A stretch of 64,000 bases of DNA from Algibacter pectinivorans. GTDB lineage: Bacteria > Bacteroidota > Bacteroidia > Flavobacteriales > Flavobacteriaceae. Shown piece by piece: positions 52,346 through 60,744 of this stretch (its first letter is position 1; each line of letters starts with the position of its first letter). Made by a program: the position numbers and the translations under genes. The notes beneath the pieces were generated by a model that saw only the letters and a program-made list of their open reading frames with translations, did not search any database and was not told the origin of the DNA. The DNA lies in assembly GCF_900112595.1 (NCBI RefSeq), contig NZ_FOMI01000007.1, positions 174,294 through 238,293 of the forward strand, read 5' to 3'.

Positions 52346-53242
52346 CTATGGATTATTTACAAATGATGTTTGAACACTACGCCATAAAATTTCTGCCTCA
52401 CCACCTTTACAACGGTAAGCCCCCATTCGTAATTTAGCTTGAGTAGACCTCCATGCTTGTGGCACTTGAAAATTAGCAGTCACGCCATTTATACTGGCAT
52501 TAACATAATGTGACAACGACCTCCCAGGGGCTTGATGAAACCCTGTTGATACAGAAACATAAAAATCGGTATTTTTTCTAACTCTAGTTATTGGTCCATA
52601 TAATGTTCTACCACCTGAACCTTCTCCTCCTCTCGTAATAATCTCTTCTCTATAAATATCAAAATAATCATCATTACCTACTTTTATTGGCTTAGCTACA
52701 AATAAACAAATAGCCGGATCTGGAGATCCACCACCACCGGTATGTTTTCCTTTAGCCTGAATAAAATAAGTTCCATTGCTATTACCTAAGTTTCCATTTG
52801 TGTTAGTTGATGCGCCATCACCAACTCTATTAATTCTCACCCAACCTCTAATATTTACGTAATTTCCACTTTTTTTATTACTTACAATTTTACTAGCTCT
52901 TTCAATTCTTGTTTGGCTATGGTCAGAACTGGTATTAGCTCTAAGCCTATAATATCCCCACGTATAAGACGTACCAAAAGTTGTTTGGGTATAATTATAA
53001 ACACAAGATCTGTCGTCTATAACAGTATTAACAGCACTGTTAACATCTCCAGGATAAGTATACATTGCTGTACTACAAGCATCTGTTAAATTGTCGCTTT
53101 CCGGGACTAATGTTTCATCTTCAACTGCATTTAAATCTTTTTCTACTACGTCTTGCTCATCATTTGAACACGACATTACAATTGCAGACAATGCTACAAC
53201 CGATAAGGTCTTGAAATTAATTTGGTTTAATTGGAATTTCAT
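52346..53242 (-). CDS. lipoprotein with a polysaccharide-lyase-like sandwich domain (tentative)
   Basis: The 298-residue protein has a lipoprotein signal ending IVMSC (Cys25) and an acidic linker. The remaining part reads like a jelly-roll of the alginate lyase/PL7 kind: RIERASKIVSNKK near 112-124 where PL7 has its Arg-Glu strand, TYFIQAKGKHTGGG near 160 where Gln-x-His is expected, and RMGAYRCKGGEAE near 272 in place of the Tyr-containing strand. The match is partial, and the exact catalytic triad is not certain. It could equally be a carbohydrate-binding protein. It is alone on the minus strand with its own terminator. Confidence 0.45.
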   Translation of the reverse strand: MKFQLNQINFKTLSVVALSAIVMSCSNDEQDVVEKDLNAVEDETLVPESDNLTDACSTAMYTYPGDVNSAVNTVIDDRSCVYNYTQTTFGTSYTWGYYRLRANTSSDHSQTRIERASKIVSNKKSGNYVNIRGWVRINRVGDGASTNTNGNLGNSNGTYFIQAKGKHTGGGGSPDPAICLFVAKPIKVGNDDYFDIYREEIITRGGEGSGGRTLYGPITRVRKNTDFYVSVSTGFHQAPGRSLSHYVNASINGVTANFQVPQAWRSTQAKLRMGAYRCKGGEAEILWRSVQTSFVNNP

Positions 53243-53908
53243 CTTGTTTTAGTTTTAGTTTGTTTTTATTTTTAATAAATTTTATAAAATAAATTTATCA
53301 TATTCATAACAAAACCAATAATAATATAAGCTTATGAGAAAACTCTCCTGTACTGTCCTGTTTTTCTTTTTATAAATAAAGAGTAATACTCATGGTTTTT
53401 AAAAAATTATTTACAGTAAAAAAGTAAATCAAAAAAATAGTTTTGAAAATGGATAATTTTAATAAGTAAGGTATTACTTAAAAGAAAAAAAACACTTCTG
53501 CTTAAACTAAAAAAGTTTAAAAAATTATAATCCTTAAAATTTTAATAAATAAGCTTATATTATTTAAATCATTTTGTACTCTTATTTAGCTCTTTATATC
53601 TGTTTAAAAATATCGAATAACTCACTTTTATGGCACTACTTTTTAGTTGTAAAACACTATACGAGTTTTCAATTAATAAGCCTATTTATAATATTTGTAG
53701 TTATCCTATATTATAACTTCAATTATCACGAAAAACCAAGTCCAACAAAACAATACTTTTTAATTAAATTGAGCTAAAATATTTATAGTCACGAATACCC
53801 TTTTTTAATGTCAATCAATGAGTAAAGCAACTTACCCCTAAATAACCCTAAATTTCTAGCCTAAAATTGGAAATTAAAATGGTTTATCGTCAATCAAAAA
53901 TAATAGTG
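53243..53908. other. AT-rich intergenic region, no convincing gene
   Basis: This 666-bp gap lies between the divergent lipoprotein gene and the helicase leader. A 67-codon frame at 53574-53777 exists but starts with TTG, has no family and no initiation context, so I do not call it. Near the left end it must hold the promoter of the minus-strand gene. I see no repeats here. Confidence 0.6.
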
Positions 53909-53916
53909 TATCTTTG
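53909..53916 (+). promoter_or_regulatory. -7 promoter box of the DEAD-box helicase
   Basis: TATCTTTG fits TAnnTTTG. The -33 TTG is not clear. Transcription from about 53922 would give a leader of roughly 118 nt before the helicase start at 54040. Confidence 0.55.
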
Positions 53917-53921
53917 TCGAC

Positions 53922-54039
53922 TGAAACTCAAGACGAGTTTTTATTCCTCAGAGTGAGGATGTGTTACTGGAAGTTTAAGTTAAGTATGTCGATTCGCTTC
54001 TTTATGTAACACCACATAACAAATCGCATACATAACAAA
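53922..54039 (+). promoter_or_regulatory. structured 5' leader of the DEAD-box helicase mRNA
   Basis: AAACTC (53924-53929) pairs with GAGTTT (53935-53940), CCTCA (53946-53950) pairs with TGAGG (53954-53958), and GTGTTAC (53961-53967) can pair with GTAACAC (54006-54012) across 38 nt. Three stems in a leader of about 118 nt suggest control by RNA structure, as seen for cold-induced helicase genes. No known riboswitch is recognised. Confidence 0.5.
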
Positions 54040-55860
54040 ATGAGCACATTCAAAGATTTAGGTCTTAATGACGATCTATTACAAGCAATTACCGATTTAG
54101 GATTCGAAAAACCTAGTGAAGTACAAGCAAAAGCAATTCCAATTTTATTAGAATCTGAAACCGATTTAGTGGCACTAGCCCAAACCGGAACAGGAAAAAC
54201 GGCTGCCTTTGGTTTCCCGATGTTAGAAAAAATTGATGTTTCTAGCCGCACTACGCAGGGTTTAATTTTATCGCCAACTAGAGAGCTTTGTTTACAAATT
54301 ACTAACGAAATGAAATTGTATGGTAAATATTGTAAAGGCCTTAATGTAGTTGCCGTTTACGGTGGTTCTAGTATTACAGACCAAGCTAGAGATATTAAAC
54401 GTGGCGCACAAATTATTGTGGCTACGCCTGGTAGAATGAAAGATATGATTAACCGTCGTTTGGTCGATATTTCTAAAATCCAATATTCGGTTTTAGATGA
54501 GGCCGACGAGATGTTAAACATGGGGTTTAAGGAAGATATTACAGATATTTTATCGCATACTCCAGAAGATAAAAACACATGGTTATTTTCTGCAACTATG
54601 CCTCGCGAGGTGGCAACAATTGCAAAAAAATTCATGAATAACCCACAGGAAATTACTGTTGGTAAGAAAAATGAAAGTACAAGTAATGTATCGCACGAGT
54701 ACTATTTAGTAAACGCCAGAGACCGTTACCAAGCTTTAAAACGCTTAAGTGATGCCAATCCAGATATATTTTCGGTAATTTTTTGTAGAACAAAACGCGA
54801 TACTCAAAAAGTAGCCGAAAACTTAATTGAAGATGGTTATAGCGCTGGTGCTTTACATGGCGATTTAAGCCAGAACCAAAGAGATTTGGTAATGAAATCG
54901 TTTAGAAACAAACAAATACAAATGCTTGTGGCAACCGATGTTGCTGCGCGTGGTATTGATGTAGATGATATTACACACGTAATAAACTACCAATTACCAG
55001 ACGAAATTGAAACCTACACACACCGTTCTGGTAGAACAGGTCGTGCCGGAAAAACTGGAGTTTCAATGGTTATTGTTTCTAAAAGTGAGGTTCGTAAAAT
55101 TAAAAGTATCGAGCGTATTATAAACCAAAAGTTCGATAAAAAGGATATTCCTGATGGGGCCGATATTTGCGAAGTACAATTAATGTCGCTTGCAAATAAA
55201 ATTCACAACACAGAAATTAACCACGAAATAGATAAGCATTTAGATAGTATTAACGAATTATTTGCCGATACGGATAAAGATGAATTAATTAAAAAATTCT
55301 TCTCTGTAGAGTTTACGCGTTTCTTTAACTACTACAACAAATCTAAAAACTTAAATATTGCCGAAGGCTCTTTTGATAGTGGACGTGATGGCGGACGCGA
55401 CTTTAGAGGTGGTAAAAACGACTCTACACGCTATTTTATTAATGTAGGTTCTAAAGATGGTTTCGATTGGATGTCTTTAAAAGATTTCTTAAAAGAACAG
55501 TTAGGACTAGGTAGAGACGATGTTTTTAAAGTGGAAACTAAAGAATCTTTTTCTTTCTTTAACACAGAAAATGAAGCCAAAGAGAAAGTATTAGCACATT
55601 TTACCGACTTTAAACACGAAGGACGCTTTGTAAACGTAGAAGTATCTGAAAATCGTGGTGGCGGTAGACGCGGTGGCGGAAGACGCGACGGTGGTAAACG
55701 AAGAGACGACAGACGTGGTGGCGGAAGACGTGACGACAGAAAAGGCGCTTCTTCTGGAAGCCGAAGTGATAGACGCAGAAGCGACGGTGGTGGCTCAAAA
55801 CCACGTCGTTCAGACTCTAGCGAATTCGGAAGTTCAAGACCAAGACGTTCTAGACGATAA
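54040..55860 (+). CDS. DEAD-box RNA helicase with DbpA-like RNA-binding domain
   Basis: The 606-residue protein has the full motif set: the Q motif (FEKPSEVQAKAIP), AQTGTGKT, PTRELCLQ, VLDEADEML, SAT, and HRSGRTGRAGKTG near residues 328-340. A DbpA-type RNA-binding domain lies at about 465-535 (RYFINVGSKDGFDWMSLKD), followed by an Arg/Gly/Asp-rich tail of about 70 residues. This is the CsdA/DeaD style of ribosome assembly and cold-shock helicase. A structured leader precedes it. The tail has GGGRRGGGRR-type repeats, typical of RNA-binding helicases in Bacteroidota. Confidence 0.95.
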   Translation: MSTFKDLGLNDDLLQAITDLGFEKPSEVQAKAIPILLESETDLVALAQTGTGKTAAFGFPMLEKIDVSSRTTQGLILSPTRELCLQITNEMKLYGKYCKGLNVVAVYGGSSITDQARDIKRGAQIIVATPGRMKDMINRRLVDISKIQYSVLDEADEMLNMGFKEDITDILSHTPEDKNTWLFSATMPREVATIAKKFMNNPQEITVGKKNESTSNVSHEYYLVNARDRYQALKRLSDANPDIFSVIFCRTKRDTQKVAENLIEDGYSAGALHGDLSQNQRDLVMKSFRNKQIQMLVATDVAARGIDVDDITHVINYQLPDEIETYTHRSGRTGRAGKTGVSMVIVSKSEVRKIKSIERIINQKFDKKDIPDGADICEVQLMSLANKIHNTEINHEIDKHLDSINELFADTDKDELIKKFFSVEFTRFFNYYNKSKNLNIAEGSFDSGRDGGRDFRGGKNDSTRYFINVGSKDGFDWMSLKDFLKEQLGLGRDDVFKVETKESFSFFNTENEAKEKVLAHFTDFKHEGRFVNVEVSENRGGGRRGGGRRDGGKRRDDRRGGGRRDDRKGASSGSRSDRRRSDGGGSKPRRSDSSEFGSSRPRRSRR

Positions 55861-55957
55861 TAAAAAAAGGCTTGATGCTAAGTGTCAAGCTTACCATAAA
55901 TTTGTTAATCCTAGAAAATTAGGAATTAAACTTTTTTGTTAATTTTAAGTCAAAATA

Positions 55958-55989
55958 AAACAAAACGGCAATGTATTGCCGTTTTGTTT
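55958..55989 (+). terminator. terminator after the helicase
   Basis: A perfect 14-bp stem (55958-55971 with 55976-55989) with a TGTA loop sits 97 bp after the helicase stop and 28 bp before the next start codon. It thus separates the two genes. Confidence 0.85.
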
Positions 55990-56016
55990 ATTACTTTTGG
56001 TAAGCAATTTAGGCCT

Positions 56017-56793
56017 ATGAAAAATTATATCTTACTTTTTACCTTTCTTATAACTTCTGCTATTGGTATAGCACAAGAGCAAGGGAAAGTATCAGGTGTA
56101 ATTATTAATTCTGCCGACGACTCTGTTCTAGAAAGCGTTAATATTGTTAACCTAAACCAAGTTATTGGTACCACTACAAATAAAGCGGGTGAATTCGAAA
56201 TTACCGCAAAAGCTAACGACACCTTACACCTATCCTATTTAGGTTTTAAATCTATAAAAGTGCGTGTAACTAACGACTGGATAAAGTTTGGAAGCTCTAA
56301 AATAGCACTTACCGAGTTAGCTTTAGCCTTAGAAGAAGTGGTTGTAAACCAACTAAGTCTTACCGGTTATTTAGAAGTCGATATTAAGCAAGTACCAGAC
56401 ATTAACACCAACTACCGTTACAGTATTTCTGGGTTACAAGGCTCTGGTTACGAGGCCAGCAAAAAGTCTGGGCTAACCAAGGTTATTGGGTCTATATTTA
56501 ACCCTGCCGATTTTTTACACCGTATGTTTGGTAAAAAAGAAACCGAACTGCGTAAGCTTAAAAAAATGAAGCAAGACGACGAAATAAGGAACCTTTTGGC
56601 CTCTCGTTTCGATCGCGAAATGCTAACCGTTTTACTACAAGTAGAGCGCGTCGATCTAGACGAAATTGTTAGCCAGTGCAACTACTCTAAAGGCTTTATA
56701 CAAACGGCTAACGATCTACAAATACTAGATGCCATAAGCGAATGTTACGAAGAATATAAGCTGCTAAGTCGCGGTCGTAGCAGAAAAATTTAA
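56017..56793 (+). CDS. exported protein with carboxypeptidase-like regulatory domain
   Basis: I start at the ATG at 56017 because it gives a signal peptide (MKNYILLFTFLITSAIGIAQ); the open frame extends 27 codons further but only through the terminator. The 258-residue product has an N-terminal carboxypeptidase D-like regulatory (CarbopepD_reg_2) domain (VSGVIINSADDSVLESVNIV, then LHLSYLGFKSIKV). A helical C-terminal half follows, with KKMKQDDEIRNLLASRFDREM. The first part is the sandwich seen on TonB-dependent receptors, but there is no barrel. Role in the envelope is unknown. Confidence 0.8.
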   Translation: MKNYILLFTFLITSAIGIAQEQGKVSGVIINSADDSVLESVNIVNLNQVIGTTTNKAGEFEITAKANDTLHLSYLGFKSIKVRVTNDWIKFGSSKIALTELALALEEVVVNQLSLTGYLEVDIKQVPDINTNYRYSISGLQGSGYEASKKSGLTKVIGSIFNPADFLHRMFGKKETELRKLKKMKQDDEIRNLLASRFDREMLTVLLQVERVDLDEIVSQCNYSKGFIQTANDLQILDAISECYEEYKLLSRGRSRKI

Positions 56794-56804
56794 CTTAATT
56801 ATTA

Positions 56805-56935
56805 GGGCGCCTGCCGGCAGGCAGGCTACCACACCCTTCGGCTTTGCTCAGGACAGGCGGTCGGGCTTTTCAATACAAGTCCTCGCACCTCCTACGTCGG
56901 GCTGTGGGCTTTCCTTTGCAATCCCTAGCGCGGGT
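56805..56935 (+). repeat. dispersed intergenic repeat, copy G (second subfamily)
   Basis: The copy starts GGGCGCCTGCCGGCAGGCAGG, continues CACCCTTCGGCTTTGCTCAGG, GGTCGGGCTTTTCAATACA, AGTCCTCGCACCTCCTACG, TCGGGCTGTGGGCTTTCC, and ends AATCCCTAGCGCGGG. It combines the left block of copy C with the middle block of copy E. No gene lies between 56794 and 56954. Confidence 0.82.
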
Positions 56936-56954
56936 AAACCTGCAAAAGGCAGTG

Positions 56955-57329
56955 CTAAACCATCGAATGTAAAGCTACTCTATTACCTTCCGAGTCTTCA
57001 AAAATAGCCATATTACCCTGTTCTGGAGAAATCTCGGTTTTAGCTTGCAGTATTTTACCGCCAGCACCTTCTACTCTATCCAATTCATTTTGCACATCAT
57101 CACTCATAAAATAAACCAATGTACCCTCATGACTTGGCGTATAAGAGTCTTGCTTAACTAAAGTTCCTGCAGCACCTTCGGCTCCTTCGGTGAAAGGAAA
57201 CCAACCCATTAGCATTTCGCCATAATCCTGAATATCTATTTTTACCTGAAATACATTTTCGTAAAACACCTGAGCTCGATCCATATCAGAAACAGGAATT
57301 TCAAACCAGCCTACCATATTTTTTTTCAT
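56955..57329 (-). CDS. VOC-family (glyoxalase/dioxygenase fold) protein
   Basis: The 124-residue protein begins MKKNMVGWFEIPVSDMDRAQVFYENVFQ, the first strand-helix of a vicinal-oxygen-chelate half, and ends with GNMAIFEDSEGNRVALH, the second metal-side strand. Two such halves or a dimer make the metal pocket. The substrate is unknown; relatives include PhnB- and glyoxalase-type proteins. It lies on the minus strand 38 bp downstream of the trmH-like gene, so the two may be co-transcribed. Confidence 0.85.
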   Translation of the reverse strand: MKKNMVGWFEIPVSDMDRAQVFYENVFQVKIDIQDYGEMLMGWFPFTEGAEGAAGTLVKQDSYTPSHEGTLVYFMSDDVQNELDRVEGAGGKILQAKTEISPEQGNMAIFEDSEGNRVALHSMV

Positions 57330-57367
57330 GATTTCTGCATTTAAAAAGTTGATTCCTATAAAGATAA

Positions 57368-58027
57368 CTATTTTTTCAATTGGTAAAACCGCTCTACAAT
57401 CTCGTCATGGCTTTTAATTGTTTTTTTACACCAATCTAAACGTTTTTCAAGTATTTCCTGTTCGGTAAGTTGCCAATTAATAGCGGTCTTTTTAAGCTTA
57501 CTTGTTACATGTTGTAAAATAATAGCAGCCGAAACCGAAATATTTAAACTCTCGGTAAAGCCCACCATAGGAATTTTTAAATAGCAATCGGCTTCATCCA
57601 AAACAGCTTTCGATAAGCCTTCGGTTTCTCGTCCAAAGAAAAAACAGGACTTTTTAGTGACATCGAAATCATACAGCTCACAATCGTCTGTATGTGGCGT
57701 AGTAGCCACAATTTGGTAGCCCTTTTGTTTTAAATCCTTAATACAACTCTTAACGCTACCGTATCGATTTAAATCTACCCATTTTTGAGCACCCATAGCT
57801 ATTTCGCGGTCAATACGCTTACTGTTTACTTCTTCAACAATGTTTAACTCCTGTATTCCAAACACATCACAACTTCGCATTACGGCGCTCGTGTTGTGCA
57901 ATTGGTACACATCTTCGGTAGCTACAGTAAAATGTTTAGTACGCTCTTGTAATACGGCGTGGAAACGATTTTTACGGTGTTCGGTTAAATACGTTTCTAA
58001 GTGTTCTAAGAGTTTTAGGTCAGTCAT
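57368..58027 (-). CDS. trmH: SpoU/TrmH-family tRNA/rRNA 2'-O-methyltransferase
   Basis: The 219-residue protein has the SPOUT knot motifs. Motif 1 is NTSAVMRSCDVFGIQELNIVE near 45-65, motif 2 is KSCFFFGRETEGLSKAVLDEAD near 125-146, and motif 3 is IPMVGFTESLNISVSAAIIL near 151-170. Its length and the N-terminal helical part match TrmH, which methylates the ribose of G18 in tRNA using SAM. The exact target is inferred from family, and some paralogues act on rRNA. It is divergent from the sirtuin gene with about 100 bp between. Confidence 0.88.
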   Translation of the reverse strand: MTDLKLLEHLETYLTEHRKNRFHAVLQERTKHFTVATEDVYQLHNTSAVMRSCDVFGIQELNIVEEVNSKRIDREIAMGAQKWVDLNRYGSVKSCIKDLKQKGYQIVATTPHTDDCELYDFDVTKKSCFFFGRETEGLSKAVLDEADCYLKIPMVGFTESLNISVSAAIILQHVTSKLKKTAINWQLTEQEILEKRLDWCKKTIKSHDEIVERFYQLKK

Positions 58028-58126
58028 ATCACAAAACTAATAAACTTTCTATCATTAATAAAAATGAATACTTAGTATCTTTGATTCTGTCCCATCAAAA
58101 ATAAGAATTACAAAAAGGCACAAACA

Positions 58127-58810
58127 ATGAAACATATAGTAGTACTTACAGGCGCAGGCATGAGTGCCGAAAGTGGCATAAAAACCTTTAGAGATGCCAA
58201 TGGTTTATGGGAAGGGCACGATGTTATGGAAGTTGCAACTCCCGAAGGTTTTACAGCCAACCCAGAATTGGTTCTAGATTTTTATAACCAACGTCGTCGC
58301 CAGTTATTTGAAGTAACACCTAACCAAGCCCATGTTGATTTGGCTAATCTAGAACAGGATTATAAAGTAACCATTGTAACCCAAAATGTAGACGATTTAC
58401 ACGAACGTGCAGGAAGTACAAATGTGATTCATTTGCATGGCGAATTACTAAAAGTAAGAAGCACTAAAAACCATAAAGCAATTCGAGAATGGAAAACAGA
58501 TTTGGTTTTAGGCGATGTTTGCGAAAACGGACACCAACTGCGACCACACATAGTTTGGTTTGGCGAAGATGTCCCAATGATTGAAAAAGCCGTTAGCATA
58601 TGCGAAACAGCCGATATTTTAGTTATTATAGGTACATCCATGCAAGTGTATCCTGCTGCAGGCTTAATGCATTATGTTCCAGAAAACACACCAACGTATT
58701 TTATAGATCCAAAACCAAGTATAGCGAGCCATAGCAATTTAACTGTAATTAAAAACACAGCTACTGTTGGTGTACGCAAAATGATTGATTTAATAAACAC
58801 CACTAAATAA
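58127..58810 (+). CDS. cobB: sirtuin (class III, NAD-dependent lysine deacylase) without zinc cysteines
   Basis: The 227-residue SIR2 protein has GAGMSAESGIKTFRD near residues 7-21, TQNVDDLHERAG near 84-95, the catalytic His in HLHGE, and IIGTSMQVYPAAGL. YNQRR (Tyr and Arg spaced as in class III sirtuins) indicates deacylation of succinyl- or malonyl-lysine besides acetyl. The two Cys pairs that hold zinc in typical sirtuins are absent: the first position reads KVRSTKNHK, and the second has only one Cys (DVCENGHQLRP). The -7-like box TATCTTTG lies at 58076-58083. Confidence 0.88.
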   Translation: MKHIVVLTGAGMSAESGIKTFRDANGLWEGHDVMEVATPEGFTANPELVLDFYNQRRRQLFEVTPNQAHVDLANLEQDYKVTIVTQNVDDLHERAGSTNVIHLHGELLKVRSTKNHKAIREWKTDLVLGDVCENGHQLRPHIVWFGEDVPMIEKAVSICETADILVIIGTSMQVYPAAGLMHYVPENTPTYFIDPKPSIASHSNLTVIKNTATVGVRKMIDLINTTK

Positions 58811-58916
58811 AGGCGTTACATAAATAATTTTAATGTATTATGATTAAAATAATTGGCCATCTGTAAACTATAAAGACTATCTTCGCGCACTATTTAAAAA
58901 AATACCGAAGTAACAG

Positions 58917-59363
58917 ATGAAGCGCATTAACGAATACAAGAAATTGTTTGAAGTAGAACAAGACATGAGTTTAAAATTTCTTAAATCTAAATACAGAAAT
59001 TTAGTTAAGGAATGGCACCCAGACAAATTTCAAGCAGGTGATCCTAAAGCTGTTGAGGCTGAAATAAAAAGCCGACAAATTATTGATGGTTACCACTTTT
59101 TAGTTAGTATCGCTCCAGAAACTAAAGCTGCTAATTTAGAAGACTTTAATACGACTATTTCTACACCAATAATGGATTGGCAACATAAAGGACTACTTTT
59201 AGAAGTTACTTTTTTAGATGGCAATACTTACGAGTTTTTTGGTGTAAATAAAGCGTTGTATATTAAATTTTCGCAATCGGATAAGCAAACACGTTTTGGT
59301 AAGCGAAACATTTTTAACTCGTTTACTTACAGAAAAATTAAAAAGAGTGAGGTAACCGCTTAG
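58917..59363 (+). CDS. J-domain protein fused to a KTSC domain
   Basis: The 148-residue protein has an N-terminal DnaJ-like domain: YKKLFEVEQDMSLKFLKSKY, then WHPDKF with the HPD motif near residues 37-39, and a further helix. The C-terminal half (LLLEVTFLDGNTYEFFGVN, then FNSFTYRKIKKSE) matches KTSC, a small domain of about 60 residues. KTSC domains are linked to nucleic-acid functions in Lys-tRNA synthetase and phage proteins. The HPD motif suggests recruitment of DnaK. The client is unknown. Confidence 0.78.
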   Translation: MKRINEYKKLFEVEQDMSLKFLKSKYRNLVKEWHPDKFQAGDPKAVEAEIKSRQIIDGYHFLVSIAPETKAANLEDFNTTISTPIMDWQHKGLLLEVTFLDGNTYEFFGVNKALYIKFSQSDKQTRFGKRNIFNSFTYRKIKKSEVTA

Positions 59364-60595
59364 GCTTTATTCTTCTCTTCAATCCATCGGCTCATAAATT
59401 TGGTGCTTTGCATACTATGATGATGCAGCATTTGTCCCGTAAAATTATGTTGACGATGTATATCCAAATTATTAATAGTCGATTCAATTCGCGATACAAA
59501 CATATTTTTATGTTTTACCGCATTGAATCGATTGTTTATTACAGCAAATCCATTGGTTTGCTTCTCGGTCCAAAACCATTCGTTATTATACAATTGAGTG
59601 GCCTTATTTGCGAAGCAATTAGCATCGTCTTCAATAAAGCCGTTAGGTTCAAAATCGCCAAACATCCCTTCTGCCCCAACGGTAGTGGTTACCATAGGCG
59701 TACCGTTTTGCATAGCATCGATTAATTTTCCTTTTAAACCCGCTCCAAACCTAATTGGCGCTAAACATACTTTGGCGTTTTGCATAACCGTGTTAACATC
59801 GGGAGCAAAACCCTTTACAATAAAGCCTTGCTTTTTATTATTTAGCTGGGTTACTTTTTGAGATACATAAGCACCATAAATATGTAATTCGGCTTGTGGT
59901 AGTTCTTTTCGTATTAGCGGCCAAATAGTTTCTTTTAAATAAAGTACGGCATTATAATTAGGCTCATGTAAAAAATTACCAATGCTTATAAAGTGTGCTC
60001 TATCCTCAAACTTAGGAAAGGCATTTATATTATTATTAGAAACTTGTTCTAGCATAAATGGCAAATACAGCAACAAGGCCTCGTCCACTTTAAAATCGCT
60101 TTTTAGAATGTCTATTTCGGCTTGCGAAATAATTAAGGTTATGTCGCAACGATATATACTTGCTATTTCCCGCTTTGCTGTATCGCTAAATAGGTAGGTT
60201 TTATTAAACGGTTTATTATCCTTATAAGCTTGGTGTCTGCCTTTACGTAGGCAATGTAAATCTTCGGTATCTAAAATTTTTAAGGCATTCGGGCAGTGTT
60301 CGGTAACGCGCCAACCAAATTGCTCTTCCATCATAAACCTATCGAAAAGCACAACACTTGGGTTTAAGTCTTTTATAAAATCATCGAAAGAAGCGTTATT
60401 TAAAGCAATGGAAACTTGTGTAACGCCAATACTGTTTAAGTTAAAAGCGTTGTCACTTTTGGCACAAGGGCTCGCAAAGGTTATGGTATAGTTTTCCGAC
60501 TGAAAAACATCAATTAGTTGCATCATCCTACTTCCTGCCGCAGAACTTTTGGGTTCTGGCCATACGTAGCCTATAATAAGTAAATTTTTCTTCAT
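59360..60595 (-). CDS. glycosyltransferase, GT4-like
   Basis: The ATG at 60595 is preferred over a TTG four codons upstream because it precedes the hydrophobic MKKNLLIIGYVWPEPKSSAAGSRM segment. The 411-residue protein has two Rossmann-like halves. The second starts with FISIGNFLHEPN, includes LHIYGAYV and FAPDVNTVMQNAKVCLAPIRFGAGLKGKL, and has the Glu-containing acceptor-side segment TTTVGAEGM. This is the GT4 glycosyltransferase layout, retaining, with a nucleotide-sugar donor. The acceptor is unknown, and no other cell-surface sugar genes are near. It overlaps the J-domain gene by 4 bp tail to tail. Confidence 0.82.
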   Translation of the reverse strand: MKKNLLIIGYVWPEPKSSAAGSRMMQLIDVFQSENYTITFASPCAKSDNAFNLNSIGVTQVSIALNNASFDDFIKDLNPSVVLFDRFMMEEQFGWRVTEHCPNALKILDTEDLHCLRKGRHQAYKDNKPFNKTYLFSDTAKREIASIYRCDITLIISQAEIDILKSDFKVDEALLLYLPFMLEQVSNNNINAFPKFEDRAHFISIGNFLHEPNYNAVLYLKETIWPLIRKELPQAELHIYGAYVSQKVTQLNNKKQGFIVKGFAPDVNTVMQNAKVCLAPIRFGAGLKGKLIDAMQNGTPMVTTTVGAEGMFGDFEPNGFIEDDANCFANKATQLYNNEWFWTEKQTNGFAVINNRFNAVKHKNMFVSRIESTINNLDIHRQHNFTGQMLHHHSMQSTKFMSRWIEEKNKA

Positions 60596-60744
60596 AAAAA
60601 TTTCCAAATCTCAAAATATAAAAACCAAATTTCAACGCAGAACCATATCGCCATGGCATTTGGAATTCATTATTATAATACGAGTAATTTGTGATATTAT
60701 GCATCCCACTTTCGCTTCCCCTTTGGGGAAGGATAGCTTGGGGC

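Noticed and set aside
53574..53777. A 67-codon plus-strand frame with a hydrophobic segment.
   Set aside because: It starts with TTG, sits in very AT-rich DNA, matches no family I know and has no promoter or neighbour support.
55936..56016. N-terminal extension of the carboxypeptidase-like domain protein.
   Set aside because: The extension reads through the helicase terminator hairpin and would bury the signal peptide that starts at 56017.
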